Shown here: piece by piece, positions 44,850 to 52,907 of the stretch
Layout: the number at the start of each line of letters is the position of its first letter
Numbering within the stretch: position 1 is the first letter of the stretch
NCBI RefSeq assembly: GCF_019397265.1
Contig: NZ_CP068985.1
Location: 1,736,001-1,800,000 of the forward strand
DNA: 64,000 nt
Direction of reading: 5' to 3'
Origin: Nonomuraea coxensis DSM 45129
GTDB lineage: Bacteria; Actinomycetota; Actinomycetes; Streptosporangiales; Streptosporangiaceae
The notes under the pieces: generated by a model
Told to the model about the DNA's origin: nothing
The model's input: the letters and a program-made list of their open reading frames with translations, nothing else
Database searches by the model: none
Translations under genes and position numbers: made by a program

Positions 44850-45812
44850 CTACCCCTGGGCCGCCCACCAGTAGGCCGCGACCAGCTCGGCCACCAGCGT
44901 CTCGGTGAGCAGCGCCACGTCCCGGTCGTCGTCGTGCGCGTAGCGGACGGCGGCCGCGGCGTCCTTGACCTCGCCGCCGACGCTGACCACCGTGGAGCCG
45001 CGCTGCCGCACCCAGTCCATGGCCTGCTCGTCGTAGCGGGAGCCGGGGAAGAGCAGGGCGCGGTAGTCGAGGGTCTTGGTGAGGTAGACGTCCACGTGCG
45101 ACCAGTCGCCGCTCTCGCAGGCGTCGGCCGCGCGGCGCGGGCCCTCCCGCAGCATGAGCGCCGACTGCTCGGCCGACGACAGCCGCTCGGCGGGGGCGAC
45201 CGTGTAGACGCCGTGCGGGCCGTCCAGCAGCTCCATGGTCAGCGGCAGCCACTCGTCCCTGCGGTCGAGCAGGTCGGCGGTGGCCTCGGCGGTACGGCCG
45301 AGCAGCCCGGCCAGGTCCAGGGGCCGCCCGGTGAGCCGGCTCTCCAGCGCCAGCAGCAGCGCCAGGGTGTGCTGGAAGGTACGGCAGGCCACGCCGCCGC
45401 GCTCCTCGCCGGCGTGCATGGGGATGGTCAGGCGGGACCGCGCGGCCAGCTCGGAGCCCGGCCGGTTGGTGAGGGCCGCGACGAAGGCGGGGCCGCCCGC
45501 GTAGCGGTCCACGGCGTCCAGGGTCTCCCTGCTGCCGCCGGTGGCCGAGATCGGGATCACCAGGGTGTCCGGCGTGGCCGGGTACGTCGCCGCCGCCGAG
45601 GCGTAGTCGGCGTAGGCGTCCACGCCGGCGGCGCGCAGGCGCAGCGCCGCGACCCCGGCCGCGTACCGCGAGCTGCCCATGCCGAGGAACAGCACCCGGC
45701 GCGGGTTCGCGGGCAGCTCCGCGAAGGGGTCGGCGGCGGCGAGCGCGGCGGTCAGGCCCTCCAGGGCGGCGGGCTTGGACTCCAGGTCGGCCAGGTAGAG
45801 CTCGGAATTCAC
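44850..45812 (-). CDS. SIS domain-containing protein (GlmS isomerase/AgaS-like)
   Basis: A 320-residue protein with two sugar-isomerase (SIS) domains, the arrangement of the isomerase half of GlmS and of AgaS-type sugar-phosphate deaminases, without any glutaminase domain. Domain 1 has RRVLFLGMGSSRYAAGVAAL and LVIPISATGGSRETLDAVDR (the Ser-rich phosphate loop), domain 2 has LDGPHGVYTVAPAERLSSAE, ALMLREGPRRAADACESGDW and LTKTLDYRALLFPGSR. GTG 45812 overlaps the kinase stop (GTGA). With a coupled kinase it probably acts on a phosphorylated amino sugar, releasing ammonia or isomerising it. Confidence 0.85.
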   Translation of the reverse strand: MNSELYLADLESKPAALEGLTAALAAADPFAELPANPRRVLFLGMGSSRYAAGVAALRLRAAGVDAYADYASAAATYPATPDTLVIPISATGGSRETLDAVDRYAGGPAFVAALTNRPGSELAARSRLTIPMHAGEERGGVACRTFQHTLALLLALESRLTGRPLDLAGLLGRTAEATADLLDRRDEWLPLTMELLDGPHGVYTVAPAERLSSAEQSALMLREGPRRAADACESGDWSHVDVYLTKTLDYRALLFPGSRYDEQAMDWVRQRGSTVVSVGGEVKDAAAAVRYAHDDDRDVALLTETLVAELVAAYWWAAQG

Positions 45813-46972
45813 GACGGGTTCTCCTCGGTGTACCAGGTGCGCAGGACGCCCATGGGGGCGTAGCGCCAGCGGGGCAGGTGGCGGGCGGCGTAGATCAGCT
45901 CGCGGCACTCCTGCTCGATCTCGAACGGGCGGATCAGGCCCTCGTCCAGCAGGTCGGGTCGGCCGCGCGCGGCCAGGCGGGCGCGGTAGGCGGCGAGCAG
46001 GCCCGCGCGGGCGCGGGCGGCCCAGGCGGCGGCCCGCTCCGGCGGCGTGCCGCGGCGCTTGATCGCGACCTGGGCCACGTGCTCCAGGCTGGTGGTGAGC
46101 TGGGCGACGTCGCGGGCGGCGGGCTGGCAGGGGTCGGCGTCGGTCACCGTGGGGTTGCCGTCGAAGTCGATGACCGCGTAGCCGTCGCGCCACCGGAGGA
46201 TCTGGCCCACGTGCAGGTCGCCGTGGATGCGGATGAGGGGCGAGGCGATGGGCGCGTCGAGGGGTTCGAGCTCGTGCCTGAGCCGGTCGGCGTGGGCGGC
46301 CAGCCACTGCCCGTCCTCGCCGCCGGTGAGCTCCAGCGCCTCGGCCAGCGCCCCCGCGGCCCGCACGGCGGCGGGGGAGGGCAGCTCGGCCGCCGCGGTG
46401 AGGGGGAGGGTGGACAGGGCGAGGTGCAGGTCGGCGGCCAGGCGGCCGAGGTCGGCGGCGAACGCCGTGCCGCCCGACTCGGCCTCGTCCACGCACCACT
46501 CCCAGCCGTCCCTGGCCTCGGGAAGGTAGCCGGTGGCGAGGGCGAGCAGGCACTCGCGGCCGTCGACAGGGCCGGTCAGAGCGGCGTAAGGAGGAGCTGT
46601 GTCGTTGAATCCGGCCTCAACGAGATGGGAGAGGATCTCCGGGGTGGGATGGGGCAGCGGGACGGGCGGGGTGAGCCACTTGACGACCACCTTCTCGGCC
46701 ACCACGACCGAGTAGTTGGTCTGGTCCACGTGGGGGCCGAAGTCCCGTTCGCGTGGGACCCCGATGTGGAGACGTCCCGGGTCGTGCGAGAGGGTGGGCA
46801 GCGGCAGGAACCTGCGCACGCCGAAAGGCGGCGGGACCTCCCCCTCCAGCACGGTGAGAAGCGCGGCGGTGAACCCGCGGTCCCGTGCGGTAAGGGGTTT
46901 CTCACCGAGAGAGACCAACCTCTGCGCTATTGAATCCCAATTCAACTGGTAGACCAAACTTCCAGGTAGCAA
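45809..46972 (-). CDS. Maltokinase-like sugar kinase, probable glucosamine kinase
   Basis: A 387-residue aminoglycoside-phosphotransferase-fold kinase of the maltokinase/actinobacterial glucosamine kinase group. The N-lobe has VVVAEKVVVKWL with the ATP-binding Lys; the catalytic loop is LIRIHGDLHVGQILRW, and the metal motif is AVIDFDGNPTV. An N-terminal cap lies before the N-lobe. Glucosamine kinases described from Streptomyces relatives are encoded next to SIS proteins, as here, which favours amino sugar over maltose; no trehalose synthase (TreS) is near. The TTG start at 46972 is uncertain, since the first 25 codons are unusually AT-rich and resemble a promoter region; TTG near 46915 is an alternative. 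Confidence 0.75.
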   Translation of the reverse strand: MLPGSLVYQLNWDSIAQRLVSLGEKPLTARDRGFTAALLTVLEGEVPPPFGVRRFLPLPTLSHDPGRLHIGVPRERDFGPHVDQTNYSVVVAEKVVVKWLTPPVPLPHPTPEILSHLVEAGFNDTAPPYAALTGPVDGRECLLALATGYLPEARDGWEWCVDEAESGGTAFAADLGRLAADLHLALSTLPLTAAAELPSPAAVRAAGALAEALELTGGEDGQWLAAHADRLRHELEPLDAPIASPLIRIHGDLHVGQILRWRDGYAVIDFDGNPTVTDADPCQPAARDVAQLTTSLEHVAQVAIKRRGTPPERAAAWAARARAGLLAAYRARLAARGRPDLLDEGLIRPFEIEQECRELIYAARHLPRWRYAPMGVLRTWYTEENPS

Positions 46973-47089
46973 TGTGACGAAAAGTCTTGCTCATGTTGAT
47001 TCGTGCTGCAACACTCCTACCCTGGTCTGCTGTGTCCGGTAAGGTCGCGCGACCCCTCGTACATCGCACATCAAGAAGGAGTAGCGGCC

Positions 47090-48208
47090 GTGTCCCGTAT
47101 CCGGTTCACCCGTCGTCTTCCGGCCGCCGTCGCGGTGGCCGGCCTCGCGCTTGCCGTCGCGGCGTGCGGCGGTGAGTCGTCGACCAGCTCAGACGGCGCG
47201 ACCGCGGCGGCTGCCGAACAGCTCAAGCCCAACGCCGACCTGTCGAAGCAGTCGCTCCAGGTCACCGTATGGGACGGCTACACCCCGAAGGAGCTGCCCG
47301 AGAAGGCCAAGGAGAAGCTGAAGGTCTCCGACGTCAAGATCGGCCTGCACGCCACCAACGAGGAGGCGATGGCCAAGCTGACCGCCTCCGGCGACAGCGG
47401 CATCGACGTGGCCTTCGTCTCCGGCCAGTACGCCCAGGCGCTCAACGAGCAGGGCCTGCTGGAGCCCATCCACGCCGAGCTGGTCCCCAACCTGGCCAAC
47501 CTCTACCCGGAGGCCGGCCAGCTCTCCTACGACAAGGGCAACAAGTACTCGGTGCCCTACACCTGGGGCACCACCGGCATCTGCTACCGCAGCGACCTGG
47601 TGAAGGCCGAGCCCACCAGTTGGAACGATCTGCTCAAGCCCCCGGCCTGGGCCGACAAGAAGGTCACCATGATGACCACCGAGCGCTGGCTGGCCCTGCC
47701 CGCGCTCAAGTCCCTCGGCTTCTCGGTCAACACCGACAAGGACGAGGAGATCGCCAAGGCCAAGGAGCTGCTGGTGGCGGCCAAGCCGCACCTGCTCGCC
47801 TACGACGACACGACGTTCGGCGACAAGTTGGTGTCCGGCGAGGCCGTGATGGTCGAGGCGTGGGACGGCTGGTGCCCGACGACCGAGAAGAACATCAAGT
47901 TCGTCGTGCCGAAGGAGGGCAGCGACCTCTGGGTGGACACCATGGTGATCATGAAGTCCTCCAAGAACAAGGAGGCCGCGCACGCCCTGATCAACTACAT
48001 CCTCGACCCCGAGATCCACAGCTGGGCCGCCGAGAACATCAACTACAAGGTGCCGAACAAGGCCGCCATGGAGCGGGTCAAGGCCCCCGAGGGCTCGCTG
48101 CTCGGCGTCAAGCCCGCCGAGCTGCTCGACGGTGAGTCCATCATCGACCTCGGCCAGGCGTCCACCAAGTACACCCGGCTTTCCAGCGAAGTCACGGCGC
48201 AGTCGTAG
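47090..48208 (+). CDS. Polyamine-type ABC transporter substrate-binding lipoprotein (PotD-like)
   Basis: A 372-residue extracellular binding protein. The lipobox ALAVAACGG gives the lipidated Cys at about residue 24. PotD-family segments include VTVWDGYTPKELPEKAKEKL, DVAFVSGQYAQALNEQGLLE, YSVPYTWGTTGICYRSDLV and AVMVEAWDGWCPTT. The acidic/aromatic residues suit spermidine or putrescine, though related proteins bind other amines. GTG 47090 has AAGGAG upstream. A possible promoter is TTGATT-16-TACCCT in the 117-base gap behind the kinase gene. It starts the potDBCA-like operon. Confidence 0.9.
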   Translation: MSRIRFTRRLPAAVAVAGLALAVAACGGESSTSSDGATAAAAEQLKPNADLSKQSLQVTVWDGYTPKELPEKAKEKLKVSDVKIGLHATNEEAMAKLTASGDSGIDVAFVSGQYAQALNEQGLLEPIHAELVPNLANLYPEAGQLSYDKGNKYSVPYTWGTTGICYRSDLVKAEPTSWNDLLKPPAWADKKVTMMTTERWLALPALKSLGFSVNTDKDEEIAKAKELLVAAKPHLLAYDDTTFGDKLVSGEAVMVEAWDGWCPTTEKNIKFVVPKEGSDLWVDTMVIMKSSKNKEAAHALINYILDPEIHSWAAENINYKVPNKAAMERVKAPEGSLLGVKPAELLDGESIIDLGQASTKYTRLSSEVTAQS

Positions 48209-48216
48209 TCAGTGCA

Positions 48217-49083
48217 GTGAAGTCTGAGGCAAAGGCCCGGCCGGCGCCCCGCGTGCGGGGTCGCCGGCTGGGCGCATTCGTTTTCCTGTCACCCGGACTG
48301 ACCTACCTGGTGGTGCTGCTGCTGGTGCCGCTCGGCCTGGTGCTGAGCTACACGGTCTTCCAGCGCGGGCGCTTCGGCGGCGTGGTGTACGAGTTCACCA
48401 CCGAGAACTTCACCCGCCTGATCGACCCCCTCTACCTCGGCGTGGTCGGCGACTCCCTGCGCATCGCGGGACTGACGACGCTGATCGCGCTGCTGGTCGG
48501 CTATCCGACGGCGTACCTGATCGCGCAGCTCCCCTCCAGGTGGAAGACGCTCGCGCTGGTCGCGGTCGTGCTGCCGTTCTGGACGAACTTCATCATCCGG
48601 GTCTACGCCTGGATCATGCTGCTGAGCGGGCCCGGGCTGGTCAACAGCGCGCTCGGCAAGCTGGGGCTGGGGCCGTACGAGCTGCTCTACCACGAGGGGA
48701 CGATCGTCACCGGGTTGCTGTACTCGTACCTGCCGCTGATGGTGCTGCCGCTGTACGCCGCCATCGAACGGCTGGACCCGCAGCTCCGCGAGGCGTCGGC
48801 CAACCTGGGGGCCTCGGCGTTCACCACGTTCCGCAAGGTCACGCTGCCGCTGAGCGTGCCGGGCGTGCTGTCCGGCTGCCTGTTCGTGTTCGTGCCGAGC
48901 TTCGGCAACTTCGTCATCCCCGAGATGCTGGGCGGCAACAAGTCGACCATGGTGGGCAACCTCATCCGCGACCAGTTCCTCAAGGCGCGTGACTGGCCGT
49001 TCGGCTCGACGCTGGCGCTCGCGCTCATCGCGGTGCTGGTCGCGCTGCTGGTCGTACAGGCATGGGCGGCGCGCCGTGCGTAG
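48217..49083 (+). CDS. Polyamine-type ABC permease (PotB-like)
   Basis: A 288-residue permease with six helices. LGAFVFLSPGLTYLVVLLLV is helix 1; VAVVLPFWTNFIIRVYAWIM is the PotB/PotH hallmark; the EAA loop is REASANLGASAFTTFRKVTL; VPSFGNFVIPEMLGGNKSTM is strongly conserved in this group. Starts eight bases after the binding-protein gene and overlaps the second permease by eight bases. Confidence 0.94.
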   Translation: MKSEAKARPAPRVRGRRLGAFVFLSPGLTYLVVLLLVPLGLVLSYTVFQRGRFGGVVYEFTTENFTRLIDPLYLGVVGDSLRIAGLTTLIALLVGYPTAYLIAQLPSRWKTLALVAVVLPFWTNFIIRVYAWIMLLSGPGLVNSALGKLGLGPYELLYHEGTIVTGLLYSYLPLMVLPLYAAIERLDPQLREASANLGASAFTTFRKVTLPLSVPGVLSGCLFVFVPSFGNFVIPEMLGGNKSTMVGNLIRDQFLKARDWPFGSTLALALIAVLVALLVVQAWAARRA

Positions 49084-49855
49084 GTCCAAGCTCCTGTACG
49101 TCCCGTTCTGGGCCACGTACGCCTTCCTGTACCTGCCGATCCTCGTGCTCGTCGTGATGTCGTTCAACGCCGGCGACTCGGCCTACACCTACGAGGGCTT
49201 CAGCCTCAAGTGGTACGGCGAGCTGGCCGGCGACGAGCGCATCAGGACCGGCCTGCTCAACACGCTCGTCGTGGCCACGGGCTCCACCGTCATCGCCACC
49301 GTGCTCGGCACGCTGCTCGCGGTCGGCCTGGCCCGCTTCACCCGGTCGAAGACGCTGGACGCGCTCGCGCTGATGCCGGCCGTGCTGCCCGACCTGGTGC
49401 TCGCCATCGGGCTGCTGGTGTTCTACAGCGCCATCCAGCTCACGCTCGGCCTGTACTCGGTGACGCTCGCGCACGCGCTGTTCTCGATGGCGTTCGTCGC
49501 GGCGGTGGTCCGCACCCGGCTCACGGGGGCCGACACCTCGCTGGAGGAGGCTTCGCGCGACCTCGGCGCCGGGCCGGTGGTCACCTTCATGCGGGTCACG
49601 TTGCCGCAGCTCACGCCCGGGATCGTGGCCGGTGCGCTGCTGGCGTTCACGCTGTCGCTCGACGAGTTCGTGATCGCCTTCTTCACGATCGGCAACGCGG
49701 AGCCGACGCTGCCGATCGTCATCTACTCAATGGTTCGTTTCGGGGTGACCCCGAAGATCAACGCGCTGGCCGCGATCCTGCTCCTGGTGAGTTTCACCGC
49801 GGTGATCGCCGGTCAGCGGATGACCAGGATCGGGGAGTCACGTGCTCAAGATTGA
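49076..49855 (+). CDS. Polyamine-type ABC permease (PotC-like)
   Basis: A 259-residue permease. FLYLPILVLVVMSFNAGDSA, LPDLVLAIGLLVFYSAIQL, the EAA loop EEASRDLGAGPVVTFMRVTL and LAFTLSLDEFVIAFFTIGNA mark the PotC/PotI family. GTG 49076 lies within the end of the PotB-like gene, and its own end overlaps the ATPase gene by 14 bases, so all four transporter genes are translationally linked. Confidence 0.94.
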   Translation: MRRSKLLYVPFWATYAFLYLPILVLVVMSFNAGDSAYTYEGFSLKWYGELAGDERIRTGLLNTLVVATGSTVIATVLGTLLAVGLARFTRSKTLDALALMPAVLPDLVLAIGLLVFYSAIQLTLGLYSVTLAHALFSMAFVAAVVRTRLTGADTSLEEASRDLGAGPVVTFMRVTLPQLTPGIVAGALLAFTLSLDEFVIAFFTIGNAEPTLPIVIYSMVRFGVTPKINALAAILLLVSFTAVIAGQRMTRIGESRAQD

Positions 49856-50891
49856 CGGCGTCTCCCGCAGCTTCGGGAGCGTCACCGCGCTGGACGACGT
49901 CTCGCTCCAGATCGAGCAGGGCGAGTTCTTCGCCCTGCTCGGCCCCTCGGGCTGCGGCAAGACCACGCTGCTGCGCATCATCGCCGGGTTCGAGACGCCC
50001 GACAGCGGTCAGGTCATGCTCGACGGCGAGGACCTGCTGTCCAAGGCGCCCAACCGGCGGCCGATCAGCCTCATGTTCCAGTCGTACGCGCTGTTCCCGC
50101 ACATGACCGTGGCCAAGAACGTGGCCTACGGGCTGGAGCGCGAGCGCCTGCCCCGGCAGGAGATCAGGCAGCGGGTCGGCGAGGTGCTGGAGACGGTCGG
50201 GCTGTCGGCGCACGCCGGCCGCAAGCCCGCGCAGCTCTCCGGCGGCCAGCGGCAGCGGGTGGCGCTGGCGCGTTCCATCGTCAAGCGGCCCCGCCTGCTG
50301 CTGCTCGACGAGCCGCTGTCGGCCCTGGACAAGAAGGTCCGCGCTGACATGCAGCTCGAACTGAAGCGGCTGCAGCACGAGGTCGGCATCACCTTCGTGG
50401 TCGTCACGCACGACCAGGAGGAGGCGATGTCGCTGGCCGACCGCATCGCGGTGTTCGACACGGGCCGGGTGCGCCAGGTGGACGAGCCCGTGGCGCTCTA
50501 CGAGCGGCCGAGGACGCCGTTCGTGGCCGACTTCGTCGGCGCCAACAACCTCTTCCGCGGCCTCGCCAGCGGGCTCGACGCGGTCCGCAGCGAGGAGTTC
50601 GGCATGCTGGCGGGCACCCCGCTGGAGGAGCTGGAGGCCGACACGCCCGCGCTGCTCGCGGTGCGGCCCGAGCGGGTCGAGCTGGCCGACGAGAGCGCCG
50701 TCAGGGGCCTGGCGGGCAGCGTCGTGGACGTCAGCTTCTACGGCGGCGTCTCGCACGTCTCCGTGGACGTCCCCGGCCACCCCAAGCCCGTCCTGGCGGC
50801 CGTCCAGGGGGCCAGCACGGTGCGGCCCGGGGCCAAGGTCAAGGTGCGCTGGAACGCCGAGGACGCCGTCATCATGGCGGACCCTCAGTGA
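49842..50891 (+). CDS. Polyamine-type ABC ATP-binding protein (PotA-like)
   Basis: A 349-residue ATPase. Walker A GPSGCGKTTLLRIIAG (about residue 36), Q-loop ISLMFQSYALFPHMTVAKNV, signature LSGGQRQRVALARSIV, Walker B LLLLDEPLSALDKKVRADM, switch His VTHDQEEAMSLADRIAV. The C-terminal TOBE domain (LLAVRPERVELADESAV) follows. Overlaps the end of the convergent TetR gene by seven bases. Confidence 0.95.
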   Translation: MLKIDGVSRSFGSVTALDDVSLQIEQGEFFALLGPSGCGKTTLLRIIAGFETPDSGQVMLDGEDLLSKAPNRRPISLMFQSYALFPHMTVAKNVAYGLERERLPRQEIRQRVGEVLETVGLSAHAGRKPAQLSGGQRQRVALARSIVKRPRLLLLDEPLSALDKKVRADMQLELKRLQHEVGITFVVVTHDQEEAMSLADRIAVFDTGRVRQVDEPVALYERPRTPFVADFVGANNLFRGLASGLDAVRSEEFGMLAGTPLEELEADTPALLAVRPERVELADESAVRGLAGSVVDVSFYGGVSHVSVDVPGHPKPVLAAVQGASTVRPGAKVKVRWNAEDAVIMADPQ

Positions 50892-51505
50892 GCGAGCTCG
50901 TTGCCGGTCGCCGCCCGCGCGTACGACAGGATCAGCTCGGCGGCCTCGGCGGGCCCGATCACCGGGTGCCGTGCGGTGATGCGGTAGCCGTAGGCGTCCT
51001 CCAGCGCCACCAGGTTGCGCGCGATCGACAGCGAGTCGGCGGCCAGCCTGAAGACGCCCAGCGCCGCCCCGGTGTCGAGGATCGCCTGGTACATCGACAC
51101 CTGGCGGTCGTAGAGCGAGGTGAGCAGGACGCCGTAGACGCGGTTGCGGCCGGCGGCGCCGCCCAGCTCGTTGAGCAGGCGCACGTCGGGGTCGAGCGGC
51201 CCGGTCGGCAGCCCGGAGCGGATCGTGACGACCAGCTTCTCGGCCGGGTCGGTGAAGTCGGCGAGGCGGCGCAGGCGCTGCTCGTAGAAGCGCTCCATCC
51301 CGGCGTGCTGCGCCTCGACCAGCAGCTCGCCGAGGTCGGGGTAGTGGTAGAGCACGGCTCCCGAGGTGAGCCCCGCCTCCTCGGCGACGTGCGAGAGCTG
51401 CACGCCGTCGATGCCGTGGCGGATGATGGCTTTGCGCGCGGCCTCGATCAAGTCGATGCGCCGGTCACTCCGGCTTTTACGCTGAGCCACCCTCACCACC
51501 TTCAC
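50885..51505 (-). CDS. TetR family transcriptional regulator
   Basis: A 206-residue TetR-type regulator. Helix-turn-helix: RRIDLIEAARKAIIRHGIDG, VQLSHVAEEAGLTSGAVLYH, YPDLGELLVEAQHAG at about residues 15-70; the C-terminal domain resembles the BetI-like group (LLNELGGAAGRNRVYGVLLT). It lies between the transporter operon and the glycosyltransferase-dehydrogenase unit and probably controls one or both. GTG 51505 is used; further GTG codons within six residues are possible starts. Confidence 0.9.
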   Translation of the reverse strand: MKVVRVAQRKSRSDRRIDLIEAARKAIIRHGIDGVQLSHVAEEAGLTSGAVLYHYPDLGELLVEAQHAGMERFYEQRLRRLADFTDPAEKLVVTIRSGLPTGPLDPDVRLLNELGGAAGRNRVYGVLLTSLYDRQVSMYQAILDTGAALGVFRLAADSLSIARNLVALEDAYGYRITARHPVIGPAEAAELILSYARAATGNELAH

Positions 51506-51550
51506 TCGTTGGGCTCCCGTTCAGTTAGCCGTGACCATAGTGCCCGTTAC

Positions 51551-51589
51551 TTGACCATCACGCCAGCCACGTTTTGAATTAGCCTTCAA
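51551..51589 (+). promoter_or_regulatory. Promoter and inverted repeat upstream of the glycosyltransferase gene
   Basis: TTGACC (51551-51556), 17 bases, TTGAAT (51574-51579). The -10 overlaps an inverted repeat TTGAA-TTAGCC-TTCAA (51574-51589), which could be a TetR-type operator in the gap between the divergent TetR and glycosyltransferase genes. Weak boxes; by-eye call. Confidence 0.35.
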
Positions 51590-51618
51590 CTCTTCGAATC
51601 CCTCTCCTCGGAGTTCCG

Positions 51619-52893
51619 ATGTCACTCACGTTCTTGTTCATGCCGGAAAGCGCGTACGGCCCCACCAACAACTCCATCGGGATCGGCGACATTCTCCGCC
51701 GCCGCGGCCACCGCGTCGTCTTCGCCGCCGAGTCGTCCTGGAAGGGCAAGCTGGAGGCCCTGGGCTTCGAGGAGGACCTGGTCGACCTCGCCCCGCCGTC
51801 CGAGAACGCCGAGGAGCAGGACCCGGGCCAGTTCTGGAAGGACTTCATCCGCGACACGGCCCCGGAGTACCGCAAGAGCACCAAGGAGCAGCTCGACACG
51901 GTCACCAGGCCGATCTGGGGCGAGCTCATCGACGGCGCGAAGTACTGCGAGCCGCAGCTCAAGGCCATCATAGAGCGGGTCGACCCGGACGTGATCATCG
52001 AGGACAACGTGATCACCTTCCCTGCGCTCCTGACGGCGGGCAAGAAGTTCGTCAGGATCGTCTCCTGCCAGCCGCTGGAGGTGCGCGGCGCCGACGTCCC
52101 GCCGGTCTTCTCGGGCCTGCCCGCCGACGACCGCAGCGAGTGGGACGACTTCCGCGCCGAGTACGACCGCACCCACCGCGAGCTGTGGAGCGCCTACAAC
52201 GAGTGGTGCGTCGAGCAGGGCACGGCCCCGCTGCCCGACCTCGACTTCATCCACGAGGGAGACCTGAACCTCTACGTGTACCCGGAGATCCTGGACTACA
52301 CCGACCGCCGCCCGCTGGGCCCGTCCTGGCACCGCCTCGACTCCTCGGTCCGCGAGACCGACGAGGACTTCACGCTGCCCTTCGAGCGCCGGCCTGACAC
52401 CGCCCTGATCTACTTCTCGCTCGGCTCGCTCGGCTCGGCCGACGTCGGCCTGATGCAGCGCGTGATCGACGTGCTGGCCACCACCCCGCACCAGTACATC
52501 GTCTCCATGGGCCCGCTGCACGAGGAGATCAAGCTCGCCGGCAACATGTGGGGCGCGGAGTTCCTGCCGCAGACTAAGATCGTCCCTCAGTGCGATCTGG
52601 TCATCACGCACGGCGGCAACAACACGACCACCGAGGCTCTGCACTTCGGCAAGCCGATGATCGTGCTGCCGCTGTTCTGGGACCAGTACGACAACGCCCA
52701 GCGGGTCTCCGAGCTGGGCTACGGTGTCAGGCTCTCGACCTACACCTTCGACGACGACGAACTCACGGGGGCGATCGACCGCCTGCTCGGCGACACCGAG
52801 CTGCGGGAGCGGCTCGCCGCCGCGGGTGAGGAGATCCGGCGTCGCGACGGCCTGCGCAGGGCCGCGGACCTGATCGAACAGCTCGGCCAGTAA
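51619..52893 (+). CDS. GT1 family glycosyltransferase (macrolide glycosyltransferase-like)
   Basis: A 424-residue UDP/NDP-sugar glycosyltransferase of the GT-B, GT1 (MGT) type. N-terminal acceptor domain starts MSLTFLFMPESAYGPTNNSI, with GDILRRRGHRVVFAAESSW. Donor domain: ALIYFSLGSLGSADVGLM, EFLPQTKIVPQCDLVITHGG, NNTTTEALHFGKPMIVLPLF and WDQYDNAQRVSELGYGVRLS, the HGGxxT...P...DQ pattern of sugar-nucleotide binding. Such enzymes glycosylate lipophilic natural products, often antibiotics, for export or inactivation. Placement between a polyamine transporter and a PatD-like dehydrogenase is unexpected. Followed by the dehydrogenase gene after 14 bases, in one operon. Confidence 0.9.
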   Translation: MSLTFLFMPESAYGPTNNSIGIGDILRRRGHRVVFAAESSWKGKLEALGFEEDLVDLAPPSENAEEQDPGQFWKDFIRDTAPEYRKSTKEQLDTVTRPIWGELIDGAKYCEPQLKAIIERVDPDVIIEDNVITFPALLTAGKKFVRIVSCQPLEVRGADVPPVFSGLPADDRSEWDDFRAEYDRTHRELWSAYNEWCVEQGTAPLPDLDFIHEGDLNLYVYPEILDYTDRRPLGPSWHRLDSSVRETDEDFTLPFERRPDTALIYFSLGSLGSADVGLMQRVIDVLATTPHQYIVSMGPLHEEIKLAGNMWGAEFLPQTKIVPQCDLVITHGGNNTTTEALHFGKPMIVLPLFWDQYDNAQRVSELGYGVRLSTYTFDDDELTGAIDRLLGDTELRERLAAAGEEIRRRDGLRRAADLIEQLGQ

Positions 52894-52907
52894 GGACATG
52901 ACCTTCC

